A stretch of DNA of 19,675 nt from JANXUC01 sp043782485 (GTDB lineage Bacteria; Acidobacteriota; Terriglobia; Terriglobales; Acidobacteriaceae): the NCBI GenBank assembly GCA_043782485.1, contig JAYWAL010000012.1, positions 1-19,675 on the forward strand, read 5' to 3'. Positions 7,901 through 15,235 of this stretch are shown piece by piece. The notes beneath the pieces are model-generated. The model was not told where the DNA came from and searched no databases. It was given only the letters and a program-made list of their open reading frames with translations. The position numbers and the translations under genes were made by a program. Each line of letters starts with the position of its first letter. Position 1 is the first letter of the stretch.

Positions 7901-8380
7901 CAGGACTTTGCGGCGCAGCGGGAGTTCATGAAGAAGACAGCGCACTTGTATCGAGCGGTCAATGGCGCTTTAAATACGGCGAACGATTTACAGAGCAAGC
8001 TCACGGCGGTGCGCGCGGCGCTGCATGAGGTTCCTGGAGCGGAGGAGAGGTTGGGACCCGCCGCGGATTCTATGGAAAAGCAGAACAACGAAATTCTGCG
8101 GGCTTTGCGCGGAGATACGGCGCTCGCGGCCAGAAATGAGAACATCGCGCCCTCGATCAATGACCGTGTGACCGGGATTCTGGAAGGCGAACGATTTTCG
8201 CTGGCCAAGCCGACGCAGACTCATATGCATGACTATGCGATTGCTTCCCAGGAGTTGGCGACGCTGTCTGCTCGACTGAAAAATTTGCTTCAGGTCGACT
8301 TGGCTGCGTTGGAGCATGGCATGGAAGAGGCTGGTGCACCCTGGACTCCGGGACGCGTGATTGAGTGGAACGAGAAGTAG
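4955..8380 (+). CDS. Large secreted VPS10/sortilin-type Asp-box (BNR) repeat protein
   Basis: The protein has 1141 residues. It starts with a classic signal peptide (RKQLLACLVLVLCAAAL, cleaved about residue 22). A linker rich in Lys, Glu, Pro and Ala (about 23-73) follows, then a long beta-propeller region. Asp-box motifs recur: YRSDDGGKSW (173-182), YKSVDGGKTW (224-233), YKSTDAGATW (282-291), FRSQDKGATW (332-341), and further copies including FRSDDRGDTW and MKSTDAGKSW. The C-terminal third has a coiled, Lys-rich stretch and a jelly-roll-like segment. Such proteins are often annotated 'glycosyl hydrolase' or 'sortilin', but no catalytic site is visible, so enzyme activity should not be assumed. 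I prefer the GTG at 4955, preceded by GGAG with 6-base spacing, over the in-frame ATG at 4943, which lacks such a site. A methyltransferase gene follows 12 bases later. Confidence 0.88.
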   Translation: MNRKQLLACLVLVLCAAALTSAQKPAKKDAVQKPDARAKEAAVEAKKHATDEPKPEEPKAEDVKPKPEHKPGDFDSDTFAGLQFRSLGPAVASGRVISIAVNPKNTHEFYVGVAAGGVWKTVNSGTTWTPVFDGEGSYSIGWVTLDPNDPSVVWVGTGESNSQRSVGYGDGVYRSDDGGKSWKNMGLKKSEHIGRIAIDPRDSKVVYVAAEGPLWGAGGDRGLYKSVDGGKTWKAVQSISENTGFVEVALDPSNPDIVYAASYQRRRHVFTLIDGGPESAIYKSTDAGATWNKLKSGLPSVDMGRIGLSVSPADPNVVYATIEAADGKGGVFRSQDKGATWTRQNEFNNGAMYYGQIIADPKNVDRIIVMGVQMRESLDGGKTLHTINEKNHHGDNHAIWIDPENTKHCLLGSDGGVSESFDGFSTWQFKANLPTIQFYDVAVDNALPFYNVYGGTQDYFTWGGPSRTRSAYGIVNSDWYTVTGGDGFHAAVDPEDPNTVYGEAQYGVLIRYDKKTGEELLIQPQPGKGEPALRWNWDSPLLVSPHSHTRLYFAANKLFRSDDRGDTWRSVSGDLTRQIDRNKLPVMGKVWGPDAVAKNQSTSFYGNIVALSESPVQEGLIYVGTDEGLVQVTQDGGATWAKYDKFAGVPDMAYVSRLAASRFDANTVYATFENHKYSDFKPYVMKSTDAGKSWTSITGDLPQNGPTLAFAEDTVDANLLFVGTEFGAFFTRDDKKWVQLKGGLPTIAVKDMVIQKREGDLVLATFGRGFYVLDDLTALRKSSADNLQQAVATFPVKDSVLYVERRALGGPGKGYQGDAYFEAANPAFGATITYYLKDKIKTLKEQRQAAEKDAAKKDTKGPYASLPYPSNDSLRAEAEEQKPELYFVIYDESGAAIRRVAADTGEGFHRLAWDLRYATQALPPPPEGEADEDFAGAPTTGPLVLPGKYSTRMFRKVNGQTTEVGTPQSFTVTVDGASAMSPQDFAAQREFMKKTAHLYRAVNGALNTANDLQSKLTAVRAALHEVPGAEERLGPAADSMEKQNNEILRALRGDTALAARNENIAPSINDRVTGILEGERFSLAKPTQTHMHDYAIASQELATLSARLKNLLQVDLAALEHGMEEAGAPWTPGRVIEWNEK

Positions 8381-8392
8381 GAGCTTCAGAGG

Positions 8393-9196
8393 ATGACATC
8401 CCGCGAATGGAATGCCGAGGTTTACCACCGCGTCTCGGACCCGCAGTTCGAATGGGGGCTGAAGGTTCTCAACCGGTTGCGGTTGCGTGGGGACGAGACC
8501 GTGCTGGACGCTGGTTGCGGCACCGGACGACTGACGGCGGAACTGTTGCGGCGGCTGCCTCAGGGCCGGGTGGTGGCTCTCGACGTTTCGCGTAATATGC
8601 TGCAAACGGCGGAGGAAAATCTGCGGCCGGAGTTTGGAGACCGCGTGAGCTTTGTCGCGGCGGATCTGGGCAACCTTCTCGCGGAGCAGCCTGCGCTGGC
8701 GAGCTCGTTCGACGGCATCTTCAGCACCGCCACGTTTCATTGGGTGCTCGATCACGACTTATTGTTCCGAAATCTATTGCTTGCGCTGCGCCCGGGAGGC
8801 TGGGTTCACGCGCAATGTGGTGGCGGTGATAATCTCGCGCGCCTCTTGCGGCGCTTCGCGGCCCTTGCGTCGTCCGCCACGCTGCGACCTTTCCTTGAGA
8901 ACGCAAAAAGCCCGTGGACCTATGCTTCGGATGTGGAAACGGCGGAGCGGCTTCGCAAGGCGGGATTTTTCGGGATCGAAACCAGCTTGGAGGCCGCACC
9001 TGCCAAATTTGAGAGCGGCCCGGTCTATCGTGAGTTTGTGGAGTCCGTGATTCTACGATCGTATCTGCCGCAAATTCCTGAGCCACAGCTGCGCGGCGAG
9101 TTATTAGACGAGCTTACGAGGCAGGCTGCGGGCGACAGTCCGCCGTTTGAACTCGACTACTGGAGACTCAACTTCCGCGCGAGCCGGCCTCGGTAA
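8393..9196 (+). CDS. Class I SAM-dependent methyltransferase (Tam-like)
   Basis: This is a cytoplasmic enzyme of 267 residues with a Rossmann-type methyltransferase fold. Motif I is VLDAGCGTG at residues 37-45, the ribose-binding acid is Asp64 (VALDVS), and the adenine-side acid is Asp91 (AADL). FDGIFSTATFHWVLDH at about 107-121 and the leading REWNAEVYHRVSDPQFEWG resemble trans-aconitate methyltransferase (Tam) and related small-molecule enzymes, so a carboxylic-acid or similar substrate is possible but unproven. TAGGAG at 8378-8383 overlaps the stop of the preceding gene and lies 9 bases before the ATG. That suggests co-transcription with the Asp-box protein, although no functional link is apparent. 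The gene ends at repeat cluster C. Confidence 0.88.
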   Translation: MTSREWNAEVYHRVSDPQFEWGLKVLNRLRLRGDETVLDAGCGTGRLTAELLRRLPQGRVVALDVSRNMLQTAEENLRPEFGDRVSFVAADLGNLLAEQPALASSFDGIFSTATFHWVLDHDLLFRNLLLALRPGGWVHAQCGGGDNLARLLRRFAALASSATLRPFLENAKSPWTYASDVETAERLRKAGFFGIETSLEAAPAKFESGPVYREFVESVILRSYLPQIPEPQLRGELLDELTRQAAGDSPPFELDYWRLNFRASRPR

Positions 9197-9238
9197 GCGT
9201 TGAACAAGCCCCGTGTTTCGGTCGGAGTTCAAGATCCA

Positions 9239-9300
9239 GCGCCTGAAGGCGCACTCAGTCTGACCCCCTATGCCACCGCTGAAGCGGTGGCCTGATACGA
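9239..9300. repeat. TGAA-loop hairpin (REP-like) pair, copy C
   Basis: Two perfect hairpins occur: GCGCC-TGAA-GGCGC (9239-9252) and CCACCGC-TGAA-GCGGTGG (9273-9290). The latter is followed directly by CCTGATACGA (9291-9300), which also occurs in copy A at 525-534. The element lies in the 118-base gap between a plus-strand and a minus-strand gene that converge, as copies A and B do. Confidence 0.7.
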
Positions 9301-9314
9301 ATCATTCTGCGGCC

Positions 9315-9617
9315 CTAAGCGGTGTGCCGTTCTTTGAAGTCATCGATTTTGGCGTTGACCTTGTCTTTGGCATCGGCAACGGATTGGGTGATTTTTTCGC
9401 GCACATCATCGGCCTTCTGTGCGACCGTCTCTTTGTTGACATCGTGAATCTGCTCGGCTGCATCTTTGGCGTGGCCCCAAGTCTCTTTGGCCGCACCTTT
9501 GGCTTGGTCAAGCACGCCGCGATTCGCTAGCTTTTCGCTACCCACGGTTTCGCCTATTTTTTGTTCTGCTTTGCCAACAGCCTGCTCAATTTTGCCGGTA
9601 ACCTGATCTTTATTCAT
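9315..9617 (-). CDS. CsbD-family stress-response protein
   Basis: This small, highly charged protein (100 residues) contains the CsbD domain at about residues 2-55. Its signature is MNKDQVTGKIEQAVGKAEQK, followed by GVLDQAKGAAKETWGHAKDA. The tail (about 56-100) is a Lys/Asp/Glu-rich predicted helix resembling LEA-like repeats. CsbD proteins are abundant under general stress in Bacillus and others; their biochemical role is unknown. An in-frame extension reaches 9770, but the ATG at 9617 has GGAGAG 6 bases upstream and matches the family N-terminus exactly. It diverges from the oxidase subunit gene and converges on the methyltransferase gene. Confidence 0.93.
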   Translation of the reverse strand: MNKDQVTGKIEQAVGKAEQKIGETVGSEKLANRGVLDQAKGAAKETWGHAKDAAEQIHDVNKETVAQKADDVREKITQSVADAKDKVNAKIDDFKERHTA

Positions 9618-9871
9618 GAATGCTCTCCTTTGAACAAGTTGCGTAAGGCGATTGCGGATGGTTGTCCGCTCCCGTGCCTTCAAGTTGTACTCCCAGTTTG
9701 TACTCCGCCAGGAGGGGTGCAGCCCATCGGGTAAAGCCCGTAGAGGATCGCGGGGAAAAACTGCGAGCAATTTTTTCTAAGTGCTCAAAGCTTGCGCAAA
9801 AAATCTCGACCCGCGGAAAGCACACTCCACGAGTGCGATACCATGAAGGAATAAGTTTCGAGCTAAAGGTC
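9618..9871. other. Divergent intergenic region, 254 bases
   Basis: This holds the promoters of the csbD-like gene (minus) and the oxidase subunit gene (plus). No clear -35/-10 pair was found by eye. A short CGGG-TAAAG-CCCG stem at 9728-9740 resembles the GGGCTAAAGCCC element of the hairpin repeats but is weaker. The plus-strand frame is open across the region, but this part lacks a ribosome site and membrane-protein character. Confidence 0.5.
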
Positions 9872-10552
9872 ATGAGCCTGCTCCCCGTCCTGCGACGATC
9901 AAACGGTGAAATTCCCGACTTCCTTTCACGGCTGCACCGCGCCCGCCTGGGTCTCGGGCTGGGCATTGCCATGGTGACGACGACATTCGCGGTGTTCAGC
10001 GCAACTTTTATTTTGCGGCGTTTTTTTGAGGATTGGCCGGGTGTGGATTCCTCCATGCCAACGCGAGTCGCGCATTGGACGCATCTTCAGCTTCCGGTCG
10101 GCCTGTTGCTGACAAATTCGCTTTTGCTGCTCCTCAGCAGCTTCACCATGGAAATGGCTCGCCGCCAGATAACGAAGCAAGCCGCGCTGGCTCCGGTGGC
10201 AAGGATACCGGGCGTGTCGTTGGGTAAGGAACGCAATCTTCCGTGGCTGACAGCAACGATTTTGCTGGGTTTGGGCTTCGTCGCTGGGCAGGCATGGGCT
10301 TGGCACACTCTGGCTGCGCGCGGCATTTATTTGTCAACCACTCCGAACGCAACATTCATATACCTGGCGACGATTCTGCACGCCATCCACTTGGGTGCGG
10401 GCTTGCTGGCGTTGCTTTGCGCGGCGGGACTCGCGGTCGGCGGGGCATCGTGGGACACGCGGAGGATTGTGGTCGATATTTCAGGATGGTACTGGCACTT
10501 CATGGCTGGGCTTTGGGTGTATTTGTTTGGGCTGGTTGTGCTGGTGAACTAA
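9872..10552 (+). CDS. Heme-copper oxidase subunit III (cytochrome c oxidase subunit 3), stand-alone
   Basis: This is a 226-residue integral membrane protein. Five hydrophobic helices are visible at about 26-48, 73-93, 123-148, 160-190 and 203-224. Subunit III hallmarks include the polar Glu94 at the end of helix 2 (SSFTMEMARR), FVAGQAWAWHTL (137-147), LHAIHLGAG (169-177) and WYWHFMAGLWVYLF (206-219). Five-helix forms lacking the first two helices of the mitochondrial type are common in bacteria. In classic subunit III the last motif reads WHFVD; here Ala212 replaces the Asp. Subunit III stabilises the oxidase and proton uptake but is not catalytic. No subunit I or II gene is in the window. 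The ATG at 9872 has only a poorly spaced AAAGG upstream, so the start is uncertain. Confidence 0.83.
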   Translation: MSLLPVLRRSNGEIPDFLSRLHRARLGLGLGIAMVTTTFAVFSATFILRRFFEDWPGVDSSMPTRVAHWTHLQLPVGLLLTNSLLLLLSSFTMEMARRQITKQAALAPVARIPGVSLGKERNLPWLTATILLGLGFVAGQAWAWHTLAARGIYLSTTPNATFIYLATILHAIHLGAGLLALLCAAGLAVGGASWDTRRIVVDISGWYWHFMAGLWVYLFGLVVLVN

Positions 10553-10663
10553 TTTTCAGCGAATTTTTTTCGCGGAGCAGCATCGTTCGGCCCGAGTCGT
10601 GAATCTAGCTAGCTGGCATTAATTTCGAGTCGTTATTTCTTAAATAGTGAGAGGATCTACCAC

Positions 10664-11749
10664 ATGCTTACCGCTGCTTCCGCTACTAGCACGCCCACGC
10701 CAGCCCAGCTAACCACTGCCGCCTATGCCGCGACGTCCGCCACCACACCGCTTGCGCCTTTCACGATCGAGCGCCGCGAGCCTGGTCCCAACGATGTGCT
10801 GATTGAGATTCTGTATTGCGGCGTCTGCCATAGCGATATTCATCAGGCACGCGGGGAGTGGGGCCAGTCCAAGTTTCCCATGGTGCCAGGGCACGAAATT
10901 ATTGGAAAAGTTGGCAAAGTCGGCAGCGCGGTGAAGAAGTGGAAGGTCGGCGACACGGTTGGCGTGGGATGCTTTGTGGACAGCTGCCGCCAATGCGAAC
11001 CTTGTCGGGCTGGCGAAGAGCAGTATTGTGACCAGGCACCCACCTTCACCTACAACGCCTACGAACGCGACGGTAAAACGATGACGCAGGGAGGGTACTC
11101 GGCGCGCATTACCGTCAACGAAGACTACGTTTTGCGCATTCCCGAGGGTCTGGAGTTGGCGGGAGCGGCACCCCTGTTGTGCGCGGGAATCACCGTTTAT
11201 TCACCGCTGAAGCACTTCGGCATCAAGGCGGGTGAGGCCGTGGCTGTGGTGGGTCTGGGGGGGTTGGGACACATGGGCGTAAAGCTCGCCAAAGCCATGG
11301 GCATGAAGGTGACCGTCCTGAGCCATTCGCCGAGCAAACGGGACGATGCCTTGCGACTGGGCGCGGACGATTTTGTGGCCACCAAAGAGGCCGGAGCGTT
11401 CCAGAAAAATGCCAACCGCTTTGACTTCATTCTAGATACGGTTTCCGCCAAGCACGATTACAGCGACTACTTGGGCATGCTCAAGCGCGACCGGACGATG
11501 GTATTGGTCGGTATACCTGATCCCACACCATTGCAGGCGTTTCCCCTGGTTGGTCGGCGTCGGAGTCTGGCGGGATCGTGTATAGGCGGCATTCGCGAAA
11601 CGCAGGAAATGCTCGATTTCTGCGCCCAGCACAAGATTGTTTCCGATGTGGAAGTGATCTCAATGGATAAAATCAACGAAGCGTACGAACGGACGATCAA
11701 GAGCGATGTGCGGTATCGGTTTGTGATAGACATGGCTACGCTGCGGTAG
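10664..11749 (+). CDS. Zinc-dependent alcohol dehydrogenase, NAD(P)-dependent (YahK/CAD-like)
   Basis: This 361-residue cytoplasmic enzyme of the medium-chain dehydrogenase family interconverts alcohols and aldehydes. Catalytic zinc ligands are Cys55 (GVCHSD), His77-Glu78 (GHE) and Cys173. The structural zinc is held by Cys108, Cys111, Cys114 and Cys122. The cofactor loop GLGGLG is at 197-202. VTVLSHSPSK after the second strand has Ser/His/Lys in place of an acidic residue, which suggests NADP(H). The pattern is closest to the cinnamyl-alcohol-dehydrogenase/YahK branch. GAGAGG lies about 9 bases before the ATG. The N-terminus carries an extra Ala/Thr-rich stretch of about 20 residues compared with typical members. 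The gene stands alone and is followed by a strong hairpin. Confidence 0.93.
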   Translation: MLTAASATSTPTPAQLTTAAYAATSATTPLAPFTIERREPGPNDVLIEILYCGVCHSDIHQARGEWGQSKFPMVPGHEIIGKVGKVGSAVKKWKVGDTVGVGCFVDSCRQCEPCRAGEEQYCDQAPTFTYNAYERDGKTMTQGGYSARITVNEDYVLRIPEGLELAGAAPLLCAGITVYSPLKHFGIKAGEAVAVVGLGGLGHMGVKLAKAMGMKVTVLSHSPSKRDDALRLGADDFVATKEAGAFQKNANRFDFILDTVSAKHDYSDYLGMLKRDRTMVLVGIPDPTPLQAFPLVGRRRSLAGSCIGGIRETQEMLDFCAQHKIVSDVEVISMDKINEAYERTIKSDVRYRFVIDMATLR

Positions 11750-11775
11750 TTCTGGACTATTTGTGTTTGGTCGAG

Positions 11776-11815
11776 AGCGACCGTCCCAGCATGGTCAAAC
11801 ATGTGGGCGGTCGCT
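11776..11815 (+). terminator. Long hairpin downstream of the alcohol dehydrogenase gene
   Basis: Three paired blocks stack: AGCGACCG/CGGTCGCT, CCCA/TGGG and CATG/CATG, around the loop GTCAAA, with single unpaired bases at 11784 and 11789. This gives 16 base pairs starting 27 bases after the stop codon. No U-run follows, so it may be a 3' stabilising hairpin or a weak terminator separating the gene from the tRNA. Confidence 0.55.
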
Positions 11816-11855
11816 GCTTGGTATGCGGCGCGGCTGGGATGTACACTAAGTGGGC

Positions 11856-11932
11856 GCGCCCGTAGCTCAATTGGATAGAGCGCCGGCCTCCGGAGCCGTA
11901 GGTTAGGGGTTCAAGTCCCTTCGGGCGCACCA
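11856..11932 (+). tRNA. tRNA-Arg, anticodon CCG, CCA encoded
   Basis: The sequence folds as a standard cloverleaf. The acceptor stem GCGCCCG/CGGGCGC has 7 pairs, followed by discriminator A and a genome-encoded CCA (11930-11932). The D-stem is GCTC/GAGC. The anticodon arm has the loop CTCCGGA with anticodon CCG at 11890-11892, and a C-U mismatch at its outermost pair. The T-arm loop is TTCAAGT with stem AGGGG/CCCTT. It decodes the arginine codon CGG. No class I intron or second tRNA is adjacent. Confidence 0.96.
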
Positions 11933-11963
11933 TTCTTGCTCTTCCCAATCAACCAGCCGACCG

Positions 11964-14030
11964 TTAATACTGCCGCCGGATCGCGCCGGTCAGAACCCGC
12001 ACGGAATCGATGTCCAGCGTGAGGGCGGTGTCACGGTTCACCAGGTAGAGCGCCTGGGTCAAGGGCACTTTAGAGTTGGCTTCCAAGAGAGCAGCCGTTC
12101 CTCTACCGTTGGGTGCAACGGTTAAAGGTCCGCTGGCGCTGGCAGTCTGGGTAAAGCCCGCTTTCGAGTTGAACGTACTGACGTCCAAAATGACGCCGAG
12201 ACTGCCGCTGGCGCCGACGAGCACTCCGGTAATGTCTTCTACCGCAGGTGGGGTCGAGAATAGAGTTCCGTTCCAATTCAACGCAAACGCTCCGTCCAGG
12301 CTTGACGCGGCAAAAGGGCCGGTCTGCGGCATTGCTTGTCCTGCGGCAAGGATCACGTTGGAATCAATGTCGAGCATGGCAACCGAGCCATCGGCCTTAG
12401 GATAAAGAACGAAATTTAGGGTACGGCCAGTATTGTCGTTGAGCGCCATCGAAGCTGTAGCTCTGCCGTTGGCCGCAACCGCATAGGACGCGCTGGTTGA
12501 AGAAAATGCCGAGGTGACCGTTCCGGCGTCATTTTCGTCGAAGATGCCGCTCGTCAACGCTCCGGCGCCGTTCGCGGTAAATACCCCGCCCAGGGCATAG
12601 GCACCGTTCGCCGTGGTTCCATCCACGGTGAAGGCGTAACCTCCGTTGAGGGCGGCGTTGCTGAACGGGCCAGAGGCCTGTCGATTGAGTTCGCCCACGA
12701 CCGCGACGCCAGAATCGGTCTCCACGGCCTTGAATTCGTTGGGATTTACGGCGTAGATGGCAAAGGTTTGCGTTGTTCCCGAAGCGGTGAAGGAAAGCGT
12801 GCCTCGCCCAGTGGAGGCGAGGGTGTAGGTGGCGTTGGAAATCGGCAGGCTAGTGGCGGAAACGCCCGCATCGTTTTGGTCGAGGACGCCGTTCGTGATC
12901 GCACCTGCGCCATCCGCGGCTAAGATGCTAGCTTGCCTGAGGTTTCCGGAGGTGGCATCAACTCCGAAAAAGCTTGCGACGTAGTTGCCGTTCAGTGCGG
13001 CGACGTTGAAGGCGCTGGCATCCTGCCGATCAAGGCTGCCGGTGACGACGCTGAGTGGGCCACTGGCTCCGGCACCAGAGGCTCGGCTCAGCACGGCGTG
13101 CTGGTCATTGACTAGCGCGATATTCCACACAGCCACATCACCGGGAAATCTGATAAAAATCACCCCCCGGCCCTCTGGAAACACGAAGGATCCGCCGGTA
13201 AATGCGACACTGGTTGTAACACCGGTCCTACTGTTGACGTCCTCTAAACCTCCCGTAATATTGCCCTTGCCGTCCGCTGTGAAGCTCCCCGCTGCTGCCA
13301 GGAAACCCCTGCTATCGGCTCCGGATAAGGAAAAAGCATAGGCTCCGTGAAGGCTGGCATTGGAAAAGACCACGGTCGCAGCAGAATCGCCCGATCCAGC
13401 CCCTGCCGGATCGACGGCTGTGACCGTGACTCCACCGGTTGGCGGAGGGTTAAGCGTGGCCGTGTAGAGGCCGCTGGAGCTAATGGTGCCGTGCGTCGCA
13501 TCGCCTCCGGGCACTCCGTTGACCTGCCAAGTAACGGCGGTGGTCTGGGTTCCATGGATGGCCGCGGCAAAGGTATAGGCGGAACCGGCATCCAAGACCG
13601 CGGAAACGGGTGAAACGGTCACGGGAGAGGACGAGGACGCAACCACCGTCAGCATCACCTGTGCGGACTGGCTGGAATCGGCTTGAGGAATGGCAATGAC
13701 TTTGACCGCGGCGGGCGAAGGAATGAGGGCTGGGGCCGTATAGAGGCCAGTACTGGAAATCTTGCCGTTCGTGGCATCCCCGCCGATGACTCCGTTCACT
13801 TGCCATACCACCACCGGATTGGCGCTGTTGAAGACCGTGGCGACGATCTGGGCACTCTGATTCACCGCAACGCTCAGGGAGTCGGGAGCGATGTGTATGC
13901 CCACGCTTGCTGGCGGCGTGACGCTGGAAAAGGAAATTCCACCGCACGCCGTGAACGGAAATGCGAACAGTGCCAACGCGGCCAGTGAGACGATGTGAGT
14001 TTCGGTCGGAAATCTCATTGATCGGAACAT
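11964..14030 (-). CDS. Surface lipoprotein with two Ig-like domains and four C-terminal repeats
   Basis: The protein has 688 residues. The signal peptide ends in a lipobox (FPFTACGG, lipidated Cys29), so it is a cell-envelope lipoprotein. Two Ig-like (bacterial Big-type) units follow at about 45-130 and 137-222, each containing WQVNGV-GGDAT and a GLYTA segment. Four units of about 115 residues then begin near 226, 345, 459 and 574 with A-x-L-(H/N/D)-G-x-(Y/F), continue with a G-x-F/L-T/A-A-(D/N)-G-x-G core, and end near an RQ or PQ before the next unit. No enzyme motif is visible; adhesion or a structural role is a guess. The ATG at 14030 has GAGG 8 bases upstream; a GTG nine bases earlier overlaps that site. 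It is divergent from the phosphoesterase gene. Confidence 0.85.
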   Translation of the reverse strand: MFRSMRFPTETHIVSLAALALFAFPFTACGGISFSSVTPPASVGIHIAPDSLSVAVNQSAQIVATVFNSANPVVVWQVNGVIGGDATNGKISSTGLYTAPALIPSPAAVKVIAIPQADSSQSAQVMLTVVASSSSPVTVSPVSAVLDAGSAYTFAAAIHGTQTTAVTWQVNGVPGGDATHGTISSSGLYTATLNPPPTGGVTVTAVDPAGAGSGDSAATVVFSNASLHGAYAFSLSGADSRGFLAAAGSFTADGKGNITGGLEDVNSRTGVTTSVAFTGGSFVFPEGRGVIFIRFPGDVAVWNIALVNDQHAVLSRASGAGASGPLSVVTGSLDRQDASAFNVAALNGNYVASFFGVDATSGNLRQASILAADGAGAITNGVLDQNDAGVSATSLPISNATYTLASTGRGTLSFTASGTTQTFAIYAVNPNEFKAVETDSGVAVVGELNRQASGPFSNAALNGGYAFTVDGTTANGAYALGGVFTANGAGALTSGIFDENDAGTVTSAFSSTSASYAVAANGRATASMALNDNTGRTLNFVLYPKADGSVAMLDIDSNVILAAGQAMPQTGPFAASSLDGAFALNWNGTLFSTPPAVEDITGVLVGASGSLGVILDVSTFNSKAGFTQTASASGPLTVAPNGRGTAALLEANSKVPLTQALYLVNRDTALTLDIDSVRVLTGAIRRQY

Positions 14031-14186
14031 GGACGTCACCTCAGGCCATTTGAGCGCGCTTCGGGAAGGATACCCGGTTCGCGGCGTTCTCGTCTGGATT
14101 GGAACGAGAGACGCCGATTGGGTTGCAGGAAATGTTGTGGCCGGGTCGGCGATCGCATCGCAAACCCGGGAATATACTGAAGAAGA

Positions 14187-15125
14187 ATGGCGGAAAAAAC
14201 GGCAGATTCTGGATTGCGCGCGGCTACCCGGTGGACGCGGCGCGAATTCTTGCGGGCGGCGGCCAAGTGGTCAGGGGCCGTTGGGCTGGCGGCCGCGGGT
14301 TATGGTGGACTTTTCGAACGGTCGAACGTGGTGCTTCGACGCCTGGATGTGACGCTGGATCGCCTGCCCGAGGCCCTGGATGGATTGACCGTCGCGCAAC
14401 TCAGCGACTTCCACTACCACGCCTACTTTAGCGCGGGAGTGATTCGGAAAGCGGTGGAGCTGGCAGTGGGGCTGCAGCCGGATCTGGTCGCCCTTACCGG
14501 AGACTTTGTTACGGTCTCTGAATTTCAGAAATATGATCAGCGCTCGGCTGAGCACGCCGTCCCCTGTGCCGAATTGCTGGCACCCCTGAAACCCAAACTT
14601 GGCGTCTACGCGGTCTTGGGCAACCACGATACCTTCACCGACGCGGACCTCGTGGCGGAAACATTGCAATCCCGCGGCATTCACGTGTTACAAAATCAGG
14701 CCCTGCCCGTTGAACGGAACGGCGCACGCATTTGGATGGCTGGAGTAAGAGACGTACTGGCGGGGTTCGCCAAAGTCGAGGAGGCCGTAGCCGCAATCCC
14801 GTCGCCGGAGGCCACGATTCTGCTGGCCCATGAGCCTGATTTTGCTGATCACGCCTCGCGGTATCCGATTGATCTGCAACTCTCCGGACACTCACACGGT
14901 GGGCAGGTGCGGCTGCCGCTGCTCGGGCCGCCAATGCTGCCCTACCTTGGGAGAAAGTATCCCTGGGGATTCCGGAAAATTCGCCGCACCGCGCTGTACA
15001 CCAACGTTGGGTTGGGGACGATAGTGGTGCCGATTCGAATTCTCGCCGACCCGGAAGTAACCCTGATCACGCTGCGGTCGGGAAAGTCGCCCGTTTCTCG
15101 GGTCTACTCTGTTCCACAGAAATAA
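14187..15125 (+). CDS. Tat-exported metallophosphoesterase (YkuE-like)
   Basis: This 312-residue member of the calcineurin-like phosphoesterase superfamily carries all the metal-site motifs: Asp74-x-His76 (SDFHYH), Asp106 (TGDF), Asn146-His147 (GNHD), His215 (AHEPD), and His235/His237 (GHSHGGQ). The N-terminus has a twin-arginine signal, TRREFLRAAA with Arg18-Arg19, followed by a hydrophobic segment, so the enzyme is exported folded with its metals. B. subtilis YkuE has the same build and is a Tat substrate held in the cell wall; the substrate here is unknown. GAAGAAG just before the ATG is a weak ribosome site. It starts 156 bases from the divergent lipoprotein gene. Confidence 0.92.
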   Translation: MAEKTADSGLRAATRWTRREFLRAAAKWSGAVGLAAAGYGGLFERSNVVLRRLDVTLDRLPEALDGLTVAQLSDFHYHAYFSAGVIRKAVELAVGLQPDLVALTGDFVTVSEFQKYDQRSAEHAVPCAELLAPLKPKLGVYAVLGNHDTFTDADLVAETLQSRGIHVLQNQALPVERNGARIWMAGVRDVLAGFAKVEEAVAAIPSPEATILLAHEPDFADHASRYPIDLQLSGHSHGGQVRLPLLGPPMLPYLGRKYPWGFRKIRRTALYTNVGLGTIVVPIRILADPEVTLITLRSGKSPVSRVYSVPQK

Positions 15126-15235
15126 CGGCGGCCCAGCGGGCGGTGACTTTGGTCATCTTGCGGATGTGACCGAATCAGCGCAACCTAGCCCTTGGCGAAG
15201 GTTTGCCTGTTGCTAGCGCTACGCTGAAGTCTGCC

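Noticed and set aside
9618..9770. N-terminal extension of the CsbD protein
   Set aside because: The family N-terminus begins exactly at the ATG at 9617, which has a good ribosome site; the extension has neither.
9662..9871. N-terminal extension of the oxidase subunit III
   Set aside because: The extra 70 residues overlap the csbD-like upstream region and look like non-coding translation, rich in Ser, Arg and Lys with no membrane segment.
11757..11948. Minus-strand reading frame containing RPKGLEPLTYGSGGRRS
   Set aside because: This is the antisense translation of the tRNA-Arg gene; the same false protein is a familiar artefact in many genome annotations.
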